Part shown: positions 42,707-54,680 of the stretch, piece by piece
How the letters are laid out: every line of letters starts with the position of its first letter
Numbering within the stretch: position 1 is the stretch's first letter
Assembly (NCBI GenBank): GCA_030789695.1
Contig: CM061132.1
Location: forward strand, 150,110,597-150,174,596
DNA length: 64,000 nucleotides
DNA from: Scilla litardierei
Taxonomy: Eukaryota; Streptophyta; Magnoliopsida; Asparagales; Asparagaceae
Direction: 5' to 3'
Position numbers and translations under genes: made by a program
Notes under the pieces: generated by a model
Seen by the model: only the letters and a program-made list of their open reading frames with translations
Database searches by the model: none
What the model was told of the DNA's origin: nothing

Positions 42707-43838
42707 ATGGCAGGAAGGCGTTTCACCCGTGGTCGGGGCAGTGGTGCGCTCCCTCATGATGAGGAGCCTGAGCGGGAACCCACCAGCGGTGAGATGATGT
42801 GGATGATGCTGCAGATGATGCAAGTGCAGCATGGCGTGCTTCTGCAAGTCCAGAATGCTCCACTTGCTCATGCTGCCCGTGCTCTTCCGGATGTCCCTCG
42901 CTCCGAGCCAGGAGCGAAGCAGTTTCGGGAGCTGGGTCCCGCATATTTTGATGGATCTGAGGGTCCTCTGGCTGCCGACGAGTGGATAAGGAACATTGAG
43001 GATAACTTGGCAATGGCGAAGATTAACCCGGCTGGATGGGTTGATTTGGCTAAGAGGCAGCTGAAGGACAACGCCAGGAATTGGTGGGATGCTGAAGAGA
43101 AGATGCTAGTGGAGCCGATCGTTTGGGCTACCTTCAAGTCCAGATTTGATGGAGAGTTCTTCCCGAAAGCTGCTAGGCAGGTGATGCTGCAGCGCTTTAT
43201 AGATCTGAAGCAGGGGAGCTTGTCGGTGGATCAGTACCACCAGGAGTTCACGAGGCTCAGTCGGTTTGCACCTAGGATGGTGCAGGATGCCGATGAGAAA
43301 GCTCAGCGATTTCTTCAGTGACTTGCCTTGGAGCTTCAGAGCTTTGTGACCTCTTCTGACCTGGAGACATATCAGAAGGTTCTGATTGCTGCGAGGCGGC
43401 AAGAGTTGAATTTGAATCAGAGGAAGGGACATGTTTCCGGAGCTGGGAAGAGGCCTATGGAGCAGGCCAGGGCGGTGGTTAGGCCTGGTTTCAAGCCTAA
43501 TCATCCGGTGCAGTTCAAGAGGCCAGGAGGGCCTATTCTGAAGACTTGCCATTTCTGTGGCAAGACTGGACACCTCCGGGATCAGTGTAGGAGGTTTCTA
43601 GGACAGTGCATTGTCTGCAGAGATCCTGCCCACACCATCCGGGAGTGTCCGAAGTCGAGGCAGCCTTGGCATGCTCCTATTGCAGCACAGCCGTTGCAGC
43701 AGCGAGCTCCTGTGCCCGTTGGACGTGGAGCGCCTCTTGTTCCACAGAGACAGGCTTTTCGGCAGGCTGTTCCGCCGAGAGGGCAGGCCTTTCTGATGAC
43801 TGAGGAGGAGAGCATGGCCGTGGATGAGGTTATTACAG
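42707..43838 (+). pseudogene. gag of Gypsy-C, one nonsense codon, first exon of gag-pol
   Basis: The start is the ATG at 42707 (MAGRRFTRGRGSG). The capsid-like part has YFDGSEGPLAADEWI, WWDAEEKMLV, WATFKSRFDGEFFP and SVDQYHQEFTRLSRFAPRMV. A TGA at 43319-43321 interrupts FLQ/LALEL, probably from GGA. The frame goes on through two CCHC knuckles, CHFCGKTGHLRDQC and CIVCRDPAHTIREC, to MTEEESMAVDEVITG. A splice donor follows at 43839. Unspliced, the frame ends at 43939 after a short hydrophobic tail. Confidence 0.9.
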
Positions 43839-43950
43839 GTAACGCTCATTCTAGCTATTTATCTTCCTTAGTTAGTTTGATCTTTGATTATGTTGGTTGC
43901 TTGCTCATGATTGCTGCTAGACTAGGATTTGATTGTTAATTGCTTGTCAG
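43839..43950 (+). other. Putative 112-nt intron between gag and protease of Gypsy-C
   Basis: Donor ACAG|GTAACG and acceptor TTGCTTGTCAG|GTGTGG. Removing 112 nt (not a multiple of three) joins the gag frame at VITG to the protease frame at VVLVCTFP without a stop. Unspliced RNA would give gag only. The join restores the usual spacing of this protein family between the last zinc knuckle and the protease. Confidence 0.7.
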
Positions 43951-46900
43951 GTGTGGTTTTGGTTTGCACGTTCCCTACACGAGTCCTCTTTGACTCTGGT
44001 GCATCGATGTGCATTTTGGCCCGGAGCTTCGTGGAGAAGCATTCCTTGTCGACGTCCTCTCTTCCTAAGAGTTGGAATATCGTCACAGGGAACGGTGTAG
44101 TCTCGGTGCATCGTGGGTGCAATTCTTGCCCGTTGGTGGTTTGTGGACGTGAGCTTTGTGCTGATTTCATTGTCCACGACATCATCAATTACGATGCGGT
44201 CCTTGGGATGGATTGGCTTGCGAGCTTCTATGCTACGATTGACTGTCGGAGGAAGAAGGCGGTGTTCGAGATTCCCGGACATCCAGTGTTCGAGTTCAGT
44301 CGTGGTAGCAGTTCGCTTGGTCCTGTCAGATTTCGGGCCAGGCCGGTGGAGGCTGTGGCTATGCAGATGGAGCTGGAGTGGCCAGCTGTGGTGCGTGATT
44401 TTGGCGACGTCTTCCCCGAGGAGATGTCTGGTTTGCCACCTGATCGAGCTCTGGAATTTTCTATTGACCTCGTTCCAGGTGCGCAGCCGATTTCGAAGGC
44501 GTCATATCGTATGGCACCTGCAGAATTGGAAGAGTTGCGGAAGCAGTTGGATGAGCTTATGCAGAAGGGTTATATTAATCCTAGCGTGTCTCTGTGGGGA
44601 GCACCGGTGCTGCTAGTGAAGAAGAAGGATGGTTCACGTCGCATGTGCGTGGACTATCGGGAGTTGAATGCGGTGACCATTAAGAATAAATACCCGTTGC
44701 CTCGCATCGATGATATTTTTGATCAGCTTGGAGGTTCGAGGGTGTTTTCTAAGTTGGATTTGAGGAGTGGTTACCATCAGTTGAAGGTGAAGAAGGGAGA
44801 TGTTCCGAAGACAGCGTTCAGGACGAAGTATGGACACTATGAGTTTGTGGTTATGCCTTTCGGCGTAACTAACGCGTCGGCAGTTTTCATGAATCTGATG
44901 AACCTGATTTTCTACGACTTTTTGGATAAGTTTGTCGTTATCTTTATTGACGACATTCTGATCTATTCGAAGTCGGAGGAAGAGCATGCCTCGCACTTGA
45001 GAACGGTGTTGGAGATTCTGAGGAAGCATCGGTTGTATGCTAAGTTTTCGAAGTGTGAGTTCTGGCTGGATAGGGTTGCTTTTCTCGGGCATGTGGTGAC
45101 TGGAGATGGTATTTCAGTGGATCCCGAGAAGATTAGGGCCATCAGGGAATGGCCTGTTCTGTCGTCAGCATCTGAGATTCGGAGTTTCCTTGGACTTGCT
45201 GGTTACTATCGGCGTTTCATTAAGGACTTTTCTTGCATTGCTGAGCCGATGACCAGGTTGACGCGGAAGGATGTTGCTTTTGTTTGGTCGGGTGATTGTG
45301 AGAGTGCTTTTGGTATTCTGAAGGAGAGGTTGACGACTGCCCCTATTCTTGTTGTGCCTGATCGCAGCGGTGGATTTGAGATCTTTTGCGATGCTTCTGG
45401 CAAGGGTCTCGGTTGTGTGTTGCATCAGCATGGGCATGTTGTGGCGTATGCGTCTCGTCAGCTTAAGGTTCATGAGAAGAATTACCCGACGCATGATTTG
45501 GAGTTGGCTGCCGTTGTGTTTGCTCTTAAGATTTGGAGGCACTTCCTGCTGAGTGAGAAAGTGAAGATTTTCACCGATCACAAAAGCTTGAAGTATATTT
45601 TCACTCAGAAGGAGCTCAACATGCGACAGCGTCGATCGTTGGAGCTTATGGCGGATTATGAGATTGATTTGCAGTTTCACCCTGGCAAGGTGAATGTGGT
45701 TCCAGATGCGCTGAGTAGGCTTCCAGCGGTGATGATTTTGACCTCGCAGAGGAGATTGCAGCAGGATTTTTGCGAGTCTGGTGTGGAGATTGTTCTTCCT
45801 GGGGAGGCTTCATCGTTGATGTACATGCAGGTACAGTCGACGATTATGGATCGGATTAAGGCTGGCCAGGATGAGGATCCGAAGCTGGTGAGGATTCGGG
45901 AGATGGTGGAAGCCGGTCTGCGGACTGACTTTTTGGTTCATGAGGATGGCTCGCTGAGGTTTGGAGCCAGGTTGTGTGTGCCAGCTGGGGATATTAGAGA
46001 GGAGTTGATGGTGGAGGCACACAGTTCGCCGTATTCTGTGCATCCTGGTGGCACCAAGATGTACCAGGATCTTCGTCTAAATTATTGGTAGCATGGTATG
46101 AAGAGGAGCGTGGCTCGAAGTGTAGCCAAGTGCTTGGTTTGCCAGCAAGTGAAGGCGGAGCATCAGCGTTCGGCCGGGTTGCTACAACCGCTTCCGATTC
46201 CGGAGTGGAAGTGGCAACACATCACTATGGATTTCGTGACTGGACTACCTCGGAGTCCGAAGCAGAATGACGCGATTTGGGTGATCGTAGATCGATTGAC
46301 CAAATCTGCGCACTTTATTCCGTTCCGAGTGGGACAGTCCACTGAGGCGCTGGCAAGGAGATATATGGAGGAGGTCGTGCGACTTCATGGAGTCCCCGTG
46401 AGTATCGTGTCGGACAGAGACACGAGATTCACATCTCAGTTCTGGCAGAGTTTGCAGAAGATCTTGGGTACGCGTCTGAGTTTCAGCACGGCGTACCATC
46501 CACAGACGGATGGCCAGTCCGAGAGGACGATTCAGATTTTGGAAGACATGCTGAGGGCGTGCATGTTGGATTTCAAGGGTTCGTGGGAGTACCATCTACA
46601 TCTGGTGGAGTTCTCTTACAACAACAGCTTCCAGGCGAGTATTGGCATGGCGCCTTTCGCCGCTCTTTATGGGAGGAAATTTCGATCACCATTGAGTTGG
46701 GATGACGTTGGTGATCGGGAGTTGTTGGGACCTGAGATGATTGTGGAGGCCGTGGAGATCGTCAGGAATATTCGGGAGAGGTTGAGAATTGCTCAGGACC
46801 GTTTTAAGCATTGGGCGGATGCTAAGCGTCGTCCTTTGGAGTTTCAGCCGGGCGACCATGTGTTCTTGAAGATTTCCCCGAATCGTGGTGTGATTCGTTT

Positions 46901-47273
46901 CGGGAAGCGTGGGAAGTTGAGCCCGCGATACATTGGACCATTTGACGTTTTGGAGAGGGTTGGCGAGGTAGCTTATCGCTTGGCCTTGCCGCCATCTTTG
47001 GAAGGAGTTCACGATGTTTTCCATGTGTCACAGCTTCGTCGATACATTAGCGATCCGTCTCATGCGGTGGATTTTTCGGAGATTACCGTTCGCCCCGATT
47101 TGACGTATGACCAGCATCCAGTGCAGATTCTGGACAGGCGTCAGAAATCTCTTCGGAACAAGGTTGTCAACCTTGTGAGGGTGATGTGGCGACACGGCTC
47201 ACCTGGAGAGTCTACTTGGGAGAATGAGGATGAGATGCGAGAGCGTTTCCCGCTTTTGTTTCCGGACTCGTGA
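43951..47273 (+). pseudogene. pol of Gypsy-C (protease, RT, RNase H, integrase, chromodomain), one nonsense codon
   Basis: Protease [13 protein letters not shown] is near 43981. RT has [37 protein letters not shown] and the catalytic FIDDILIYS. RNase H starts [12 protein letters not shown] and includes [19 protein letters not shown]. The integrase zinc finger has C-L-V-C in KCLVCQQVK; the core has MDFVTGLPRS, VSDRDTRFTSQFW and YHPQTDGQSERTIQ. The tail (VQILDRRQKSLRNKVVNL, then HGSPGESTWENEDEM) is a chromodomain. A TAG at 46089-46091 stands where the family has Trp in YWWHGMK, cutting the integrase finger. The final stop is 47271-47273. The chromodomain and order identify a Del/Tekay chromovirus. 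Confidence 0.95.
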
Positions 47274-47307
47274 GTATTTGGAAATTCCGAGGACGGAATT
47301 TTTCTTA

Positions 47308-47319
47308 AGTTGGGGAGGA
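47308..47319 (+). other. Polypurine tract of Gypsy-C
   Basis: AGTTGGGGAGGA directly precedes the 3' LTR, the form usual in Del/Tekay elements. Confidence 0.9.
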
Positions 47320-49780
47320 TGTAACGACTACTTTTCATGTATCTGGATTTATTATATAATATAATATGTGTTTTGGTGGATTTTCTCCTCATGTGTGGTT
47401 TTCGTCTCCGTAGCTTTCATTTTCGATCGATTCGTCGTATTTTCTCGTTTCTTCCTTAGGATCGTCGATTTCGAAGTACGTCATTCGTGACGGGCTTCAT
47501 AACGGTCATATCTAACTATTAGATCAAGCCTAGGAGTCTTAGAAATCGATCCCGGGGCCCCGCGCTCCGTATCGGAACTTTTTGTGCTCACTAGCCGTGA
47601 TTAGAAGGGGCACCGACCGACTAGATGACGATCTAGTCGGTCGGCAGTCCTTCTTGGACCGACTAGTTGGCTTTCTAAATTAATCAAGAGCTACTGTTTA
47701 TCGTTAGTCGGTCTAAGAACGTTGGTTGACCGACTAGGTTGCAAACTAGTCGGTCAGCAATGCTTCTTGAACCGACTAACTCATCATCCTAATTTTAGTA
47801 TCTATACTGTTCACTCTTAGTCGGTCTAAGAACGTTCATCGACCGACTAGATGCTAAACTAGTCGGTCAGTATTTGTTCATGGACCGACTAACTCTAAAT
47901 CCTATTTTCGTTCAGGAGTTACTGTTTACACTTAGTCGGTCTGCGTTGGTCGACCGACCGACTAGTTGCCAAACTAGTCGGTCAGTGGTTGTTCTTTGAC
48001 CGACTAACCAGTGTTGAAACCCTAATTTCTGGGCAGCCGCCAGCCTAGCCTATTTAAACCCATCCCAAACGTTTTCTTCTTCCTCAACACGACCCAAAAC
48101 CCTAAAATCTTCCCCCTTGAGCCCCCATCTTCCTCCAAGCTTCAATCCTTCATGCCAAGCCCTAAATCCATCATCCAATCCATCCATTCACTCTATCTAC
48201 CTCTCATCTTCCCCAAAATCTCACCAAATCCATCAAAATCCCCAAATCCCCCAAAACCCTAGTTTCTCCAAACTCCCCAATCTTTTTCAGATCTGATCCT
48301 AGGGTTCCCCGGAGTATTTCTTCCGCCTCCTCTCGGTAAGAAATCGATCTACCGTTGTTTTCATAACCTATTTGTATTTTTATGAAACCCTAATAAAATT
48401 TCATGTTGTATGTTGATTGTTCCCCCATAACAGCGATTTCCCCGTAACTTAGCATCCGTGTGACGAAGTGGTCGTCACCCCCGGTACTAGGCAAGTGAAA
48501 CTTGCATCTCTTGATTTGGGCCATGTCTTAGGCCATTTACCTTGCTTTAGCGTAAAAGAGACTAGACGGTGAAAGGATAGCCGTTTAGACGCCTTTGACC
48601 TAGCTTGACAACGAAGCTTGGTCCGTCACCCTCATCATGCTTGTATGTCACGTTTACTTTCCAATTAACGGTACGCGTATTAAATGTTCATGTCATCCAT
48701 GCATCCTTAACTGCTATTGCATTTTAACTGTCATGTTTAATTTAAATAAACGGTACGCGAATATCTGTTCATGTCATTGCATTTTGCCTGTCACGTTTAA
48801 ATACAATTAACGGTACGCGTATTAACTGCTCATGTCATTGCATGCTTGAATACTCATCGTGATTGTGTAGCTTTGCTACATACTTGTACTATTGTTCCGG
48901 CTAGGCACCCACCTTGCGTGGGCACAATCCTATGCCATTTACACTTTCTGGCTCGTGTACCAGAAGACGAGCTCAACACAGCCTGCGGGCAATAGGGCAC
49001 TCGTTGAGTGACCCCTTGTACTTGATACTTGAACACAGCCTGCGGGCAATAGGGCACTCGTTGAGTGACCCCTTGTACTTGATACTTGAACACAGCCTGC
49101 GGGCAATAGGGCACTCGTTGAGTGATCCCTTGTACCTTACTTGTTACTCGACATTACATGTCACAACAACCACTTGCCACTTGTACTCCCCTATACTCTA
49201 CTTGTTACCACCTCACTTAACTTGCCATGCACCATATTTTAACTGCTAGGTTGCTAGTTTACCTTTATTCCAGTTTCCTTGCACAAGTCTTTCGACTTGC
49301 TGACATGTGCCCCTTTTCTCTTTTGGGTGACACATGTTAGAGCCCGAGCCTGAGTTACTTACTGAGGACGTGGTGTTCGCTGACGCTGAGTCAGGGCCCT
49401 CGTTGATCGAGGACTACATTGATACCGGGGATCAGTCTTAGTGTCTTTGTTTAGCTTCTTGGTTAGGCTGCTTAACTGTCGGTGCGTGGCACCTAGTTTG
49501 ATACTCTGTTATATTTGTGTTATTTTTGTTGGCCTTGTTCTGGGCCTTAGACTCTTTTCTGTTAGCCTGGTGGCTTTTCTGTGATGTTGAATATTTTGTG
49601 GACGAACTTGGGATTGGAAATTTATATCCGTCTCTTTATTATTATTGTTGTTGTTCCTTTTGCGATTACAGGGACCTGCTTATACTAAATTGACGCTTAT
49701 CGGGTTTGGGGCTTCACAGCTCCTCTCTCGTGCGGACCTTCTCACGTCTCGCCTCCATTTTAGGGAAGCGGGGCGTGACA
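47320..49780 (+). repeat. 3' LTR of Gypsy-C (2461 bp)
   Basis: Nearly identical to the 5' LTR. It keeps the first dyad group in better form (GACCGACTA where the 5' LTR has GACCTACTA, and TAGTCGGTC where the 5' LTR has CAGTCGGTC). Confidence 0.95.
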
Positions 49781-49785
49781 AAAAT

Positions 49786-52700
49786 AGATCTCTCAGATTT
49801 ATGATTTATATAAACCAATATTGACACCAGCAGTTGTCATATCACCGCTAAACTATTTTAGAGTAATCTCACTTTACAAGGTATGATTCTTTAATATAAC
49901 CTTAATTTTAAGCGTACGCTAGAAGTCATGTCTTAATAGATAAGTGAGAAATTATAAATTTCGTACCCACGTATTTGTTTTCACTTGAGCATGATTCTAT
50001 TTCCACACAATACTTGAATGACTCAATAAAAAATGGCCCGCAGACCATAATTAAGCTTTCAAGTCGACTTTTAAAAGTCTCTCATAAATTATAAAAGTGA
50101 AAATATAGAAACTAACTCATTTTCCCTGTATATGTCTACTTCGTAAGACCAATATTCATTCTTCCTTATAAATGACAATAAGGAAGACTGAAAACATGGG
50201 AAGTCTTGAATAATATGAGAAAGGTAAGTTATGATATAACTCGACATGGAGTATACAATGGCAACCCAATATCAGACCAGAAGTTCTGATAAGACCCATA
50301 AAGCTTTTTGCATTATGAATGGGCATTATCTTATGCCATATAAAATATATACATATATATCTAAATGACGAAAGTCAATTGACCTTATGTATATTTAGCT
50401 ACTCTCCGAGGACAAATAAACTTTGAAAATAAATTTGATCTGTTGTCATAACATAAGTCTAAATGAGCATAATTGTGGACGTATGTCTTCAAAGCACACA
50501 TCATACTACGAAACTTGTTGCCGTAACATAATTATCAGTAGTATTCTCTTGCAGTATATATGTGTTTAAATGCATTACCACAATATTTCTTATTGATTTC
50601 ATGCTTTTTACGAATTTTATTTTACTGTGAATGATTTGTTATCCTGAATACTCCTAAAATGAGGATGCCATGTACTCTCTGAAATTTATAAAGTTTCAAA
50701 GGTTATTCTTCAAAACGAAATCCCTAATGACTAAAGAAACCAATAAAGCTTGAACCTTTGTCCAACTTTGATCCGCATAATAGTCAATGTGAAGATGTAA
50801 TCCTTCACAGTTTTAACACAGTTCACCTACTACCGGACAAAAATTAACTTGAGCATTTTAATGGATTTTCAAAAATCCCACATAAATTCGAACAGAGGAA
50901 TTAATTTGGAACATGGAACACCAAAAGTATCAAGAATCGACCAACTTTGGATCGACGTCACCCTGGATTGATGATGCAGGACATCATTAATAAGACGAAC
51001 CCGAAGATTCTTCAAAAAGGGTGAAACTTTCATTGTCCCATTCAAGAGGGAAAAATGATACGACATCATCTCCATTCACGTGGACATTGACTCTTCTCAC
51101 TTCCTAAAACGAATTTAAGATGATATAATATCATCATTAGAAGAATGAGACCTTTAGGCCTCTGGAGAGTATTTGAGGGATAAAAGTGGACTCACACACT
51201 CCCTATATATGGCTGATGATGTACCTTAGAGTACTCATCCATATTTCCTCTAAAAATGGTCATTATCAAACCTATTATCCAATCGCAGTCCAGCTTTTCA
51301 AAGCAAATGGGACACATTATTAAATGGTGGGAACATTGGATAACATTGGGAAATCAAACTATATTTGCAACTGGAAAAATGTTGAACATCCTGACGTTTG
51401 TGTTCACACCCAAAAATGGGTTACATAAATCATTAAAATGATTAAACGGGTTACTTATCCATTAAAAATCTAATTGTAGGTGACCATGTGGAAACATGCA
51501 ATTACAACGCAAACCATCAAAACGCCTCCTTAGAAGCTATTTATATGAGCCTGATCACCTCATATAAACAGTTTTCGAGAACCCCAAACGGGGAAGCGTT
51601 TAGAACACATCTTATCGATTGTGCGATAATGAGTATACATCCCCATATCACCACTATAGACCATCAAAATACAGAACTATTTATCGGAATTAATTACCCC
51701 AGATAAATAGATTCTAAGCACCCTGAACAGGGGAAGCATTTAAAATCACTTCTCCTAAGACGTGCATTGATGTGCCCTCTTTTAAAGACTTGATGAGATC
51801 TTGAAGATCCTTCATAACTTTAATTCCCCAGCGTTAGGTTCAACAAAAATAATATAATCATCAATGAGCCTGAAGCTCAATTTGACCATTTAAAACATTA
51901 ATACCTATGATCTGATTATCATGAATTGTGATGAGATCCTGAAGATCCACACTTATGAAACTGTTAAATAGTTATCAGACATAGCTACTGACAATATAAA
52001 TGTTGTCAAATTCACACATCACTGCTACTAAAAATCCAGCTAGGATTGACATACCAAATATAATGGGTGCAATCCACCAGTAGCAGAAGTGGATATACTT
52101 AATGGATGAGAGGACATACCACGAGGCTCAAAAGCGAGAAATAACTCCTGGAGACCCTAAAACAATACCACAACAGGAAAGTGAGCTCATCTCCATATCC
52201 TCTCCCTTTCCAGAACCTCCAGAAGAGATGAGTCTAGAATAAATTGAATACTGTACGTACATAGAGAGGTATTTGGATAAAACACACTTGTCGACAATTA
52301 CTCACATTTCATTTTGCCATAGATATCGTTCACAATCTCTGTTTCCTGAAGCAAATGCAGAAATATGGCCAGATTATGTGGAACGAGGCAATAATAAGTT
52401 GATCGCTGGACTCACTTATGAAATATGAAGGATTTGGACCTGAAGTTCTGATATCAAAAGATATCAAACCTGTAGGTTACTGAGTATTGTATAAATAAAT
52501 AAAATCATATGCTATAAGCAACACGCTATAGCTTAGAGGTTTATTTCGTAGAAACCAGGAAGTAATCAAGTAAGATGAGCTTAACTCACTTACAAAATTA
52601 TTTAAACTGATGCATCAGGCTCCCTGGTTAAGTTGCAAAAACCATGCGATTGGCAAAGAAAATTTTAGGCTATTTTGCTATGGATGATGTGACAACATAC

Positions 52701-53210
52701 CCTTACGAATTACCATCCTAAAGATGAAACCATCATCCTGAAGATGAAACTATTATCCTGAAGATGAATTATCATCCTGAAGATGAAACTATCATCCTGA
52801 AGATGAAACCATTATCCCGAAGATGAAACCATCACCCAGAAGACGAAACCATCGTCTAGAAGATGAATAATCATACAACAGATGAATTATCATCCAGAAG
52901 ATGAAATTATCATCCAGTTGATGAAGAAACATAGTCCACTAATACACCTACTGGTTGTATGGATGCACATTAAGACGCTGGAAGAGGGAAATGATATCCT
53001 AGGTCTTGAAGTGCCTTACTCAAGTGTTTTTTGTACACTCTTTTATCTGGCCAACTGCACGTGACTCTAGAAAGCATTGGCAGTAAACCCTTTAACCAGA
53101 TACAAGCACCTGCAACGCACCACTGAACCAGAGATATGTAGCTTCTGCGCTACCTCTTAGGGTCAAGGATCATCCAACATGTTAAATGTATTTGCAGATA
53201 CAGGTTACAG
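49786..53210 (+). pseudogene. Copia-D gag-pol remnant after Gypsy-C
   Basis: No long frame survives, but stretches align in order with Copia-E pol. The 50935-51055 region matches the pre-integrase finger and ILQKGE segment. About 51860-52180 matches the linker after integrase (LKILH, PARIDIPIDG, RPPGSK-like). About 52370-52490 matches the RT start (DDWPKWDEAI and KPVGYKW-like). About 52965-53060 matches GEEILGPEVPYLS. A large part of RT between these is missing or replaced by a minisatellite. Orientation is plus. Confidence 0.75.
52713..52925 (+). repeat. 20-bp minisatellite inside the Copia-D pol remnant
   Basis: About eleven imperfect copies of a 19-20 bp unit close to CCATCATCCTGAAGATGAAA in direct tandem. 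Copia-E has no such array at the matching place. Confidence 0.88.
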
Positions 53211-53603
53211 ATCATCGCGATTACTACAACAAAGGAACGACCAACTCCTGGAGACCAGCAAAGCATGCTTCTAAGGCAACATCAATCCCACCATCCCGAG
53301 AGGCTCATCGATCCAAGAAGCAAATCATAAGTACGCACAGTCAGGTCCTGCAGTACCTCGCAAACACAGTGACGACTGGGTTAGAGACGTGGTGCTACCA
53401 ACCGAGTCTGCAGACCACTCCTCTTCAGAAGAGCTCTCTCAGATTCAGAAGCTGCAATAGATGAGCGATGTCTTGTATAGATGAGCAATGCCTTGTACTT
53501 TGTACTTATTATCGGAACACTGTAAGAAGTTGATGTATAGTTGCCTAGGAGATCTGCAAGCCTGCAGCTTGTACAGATCAGTGGGAGTCAAATGTAGTGT
53601 TGT

Positions 53604-53995
53604 ACTCTTTTTCCTTGGCTATTGGGGTTTTCCACTGGGTTTTCCATAGCTAAAGGTTTTAACGAGGCAACCTCATTGACTCTGGATCTAGAAGTATCCA
53701 CCCCTAAATACTTCCACTAATCAGGGGAAGTTATGTAAAACTGTACTCTTTTTCTATTGGTTTTTTCCACTAGGTTTTCCTTAGCTAAAGGTTTTAACGT
53801 GGCAGTTATCCCTAACTTAGGATCCAGAAGTATACACCTCTGATGATATCCATCGATCAGGGGAAGTTATAGAGACTTGTACTCTTTTCCCTTATCCACT
53901 GGTTTTTTCCACTGGGGTTTCCATGGCAAAGGTTTTAACGAGGCATGAACTCTTAACTTAGGACACAGAAGTATCCATACCCCCATGGTCAGATA
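53604..53995 (+). repeat. Tandem repeat of about 135 bp, three copies, in the Copia-D 3' region
   Basis: Copies begin near 53604, 53736 and 53876 with TGTACTCTTTTTCC and contain AAAGGTTTTAACG and a TCAGGGGAAGTTAT end. They lie between the RNase H remnant and the 3' LTR, non-coding. Similar repeated blocks are common before the 3' LTR of this Copia type. Confidence 0.82.
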
Positions 53996-54055
53996 AGCTC
54001 TATGAACCCTGAAGCGCTCATGTATGGCTTACAACAATGGATGGATAAGTGGAAG

Positions 54056-54168
54056 TGTTATAAGCGGGCTTTTGTAGGCCCATTAGTGTATTGGGTATTC
54101 ACCCATTATGTAACTCTATTTCTATAAATACAGAGCTACGAGGTTCTGTAGCCGCCAAGCTTATAACA
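54056..54168 (+). repeat. 3' LTR of Copia-D (113 bp)
   Basis: TGTTATAAGC...CTTATAACA, preceded by the purine-rich GATAAGTGGAAG. About 8 differences from the 5' LTR. Confidence 0.92.
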
Positions 54169-54680
54169 GCTTCACCTTAAAAAAATGAACCATTTACCAA
54201 ATACAAATAGAATAGGGTTGACCCATATATTGCATCATGTTTTTCTTTTTTAATTAGATTACAATTCTGATGGTTTAATTCCAGATAAATCGTTTTTATA
54301 TTCGACATGGAATATTAGCATCTAGTTCTCACCCATTTCTTTTCATTTTTCACCCCCATCCTTCCATTTATATAAGCAGCCGCCTAGCACAGCCACCCAA
54401 ATTGCTCCCTCCCTCTCTCCATCTCTCTCTCAATCAATCAATCAAAAAGCTACCCTTAAAAGGAAAATAAAAGAAGAGAAAAAAAATCAACCCCCGCACA
54501 CATCATCAGATCACAAGAATTGAGCAGCTGAAAATAGAAAGAGAGAGACGGGGAGAGAGGGAGAGAGGGAGAGCGAAGGGAGAGAGGAGAGCCTCTTTGC
54601 TTCTCTGCTAGTCCTTCGTACTAAAAATTTTCCTACATCGAGCTACAAATTTCATCAGAATCGATCAATAAAGAGCATAA
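54169..54680 (+). promoter_or_regulatory. Remaining proximal promoter and 5' UTR of the BOP-like gene
   Basis: A TATA box TTTATATAAG lies at 54366-54375, about 200 bp after the Copia-D LTR and 306 bp before the ATG. The presumed 5' UTR has a CT-rich tract (54400-54432) and a GA-rich tract (54538-54592, repeated GAGAGAGGGA). GA/CT repeats are known targets of plant GAGA-binding BBR/BPC factors; use here is inference. Copia-D thus sits close to the core promoter. Confidence 0.65.

Larger units (their letters stand above)
40104..49780 (+). mobile_element. Gypsy-C: Del/Tekay-type chromovirus, complete
   Basis: LTRs 40104-42563 and 47320-49780 are flanked by a perfect 5-bp duplication AAAAT (40099-40103 and 49781-49785). 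Internal order is gag with two zinc knuckles, protease, RT, RNase H, integrase, chromodomain, polypurine tract. By eye the LTRs differ at about 24-26 of 2460 sites (about 1%). Two nonsense codons and a damaged primer-binding site suggest this copy is no longer autonomous. It is inserted in the gag region of Copia-D. Confidence 0.96.
38196..54168 (+). mobile_element. Copia-D: old Copia with 113-bp LTRs, host of Gypsy-C
   Basis: It is bounded by LTRs at 38196-38308 and 54056-54168 and flanked by GTTTC (38191-38195) and GCTTC (54169-54173), a duplication with one mismatch. Without Gypsy-C it is about 6.3 kb. The leader has a GC-rich hairpin block, gag begins near 39895 and is cut by Gypsy-C, and decayed pol follows. 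By eye the LTRs differ at about 8 of 113 sites (about 7%), older than the 1% of the nested Gypsy-C. Sequence and layout match Copia-E. Confidence 0.88.
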
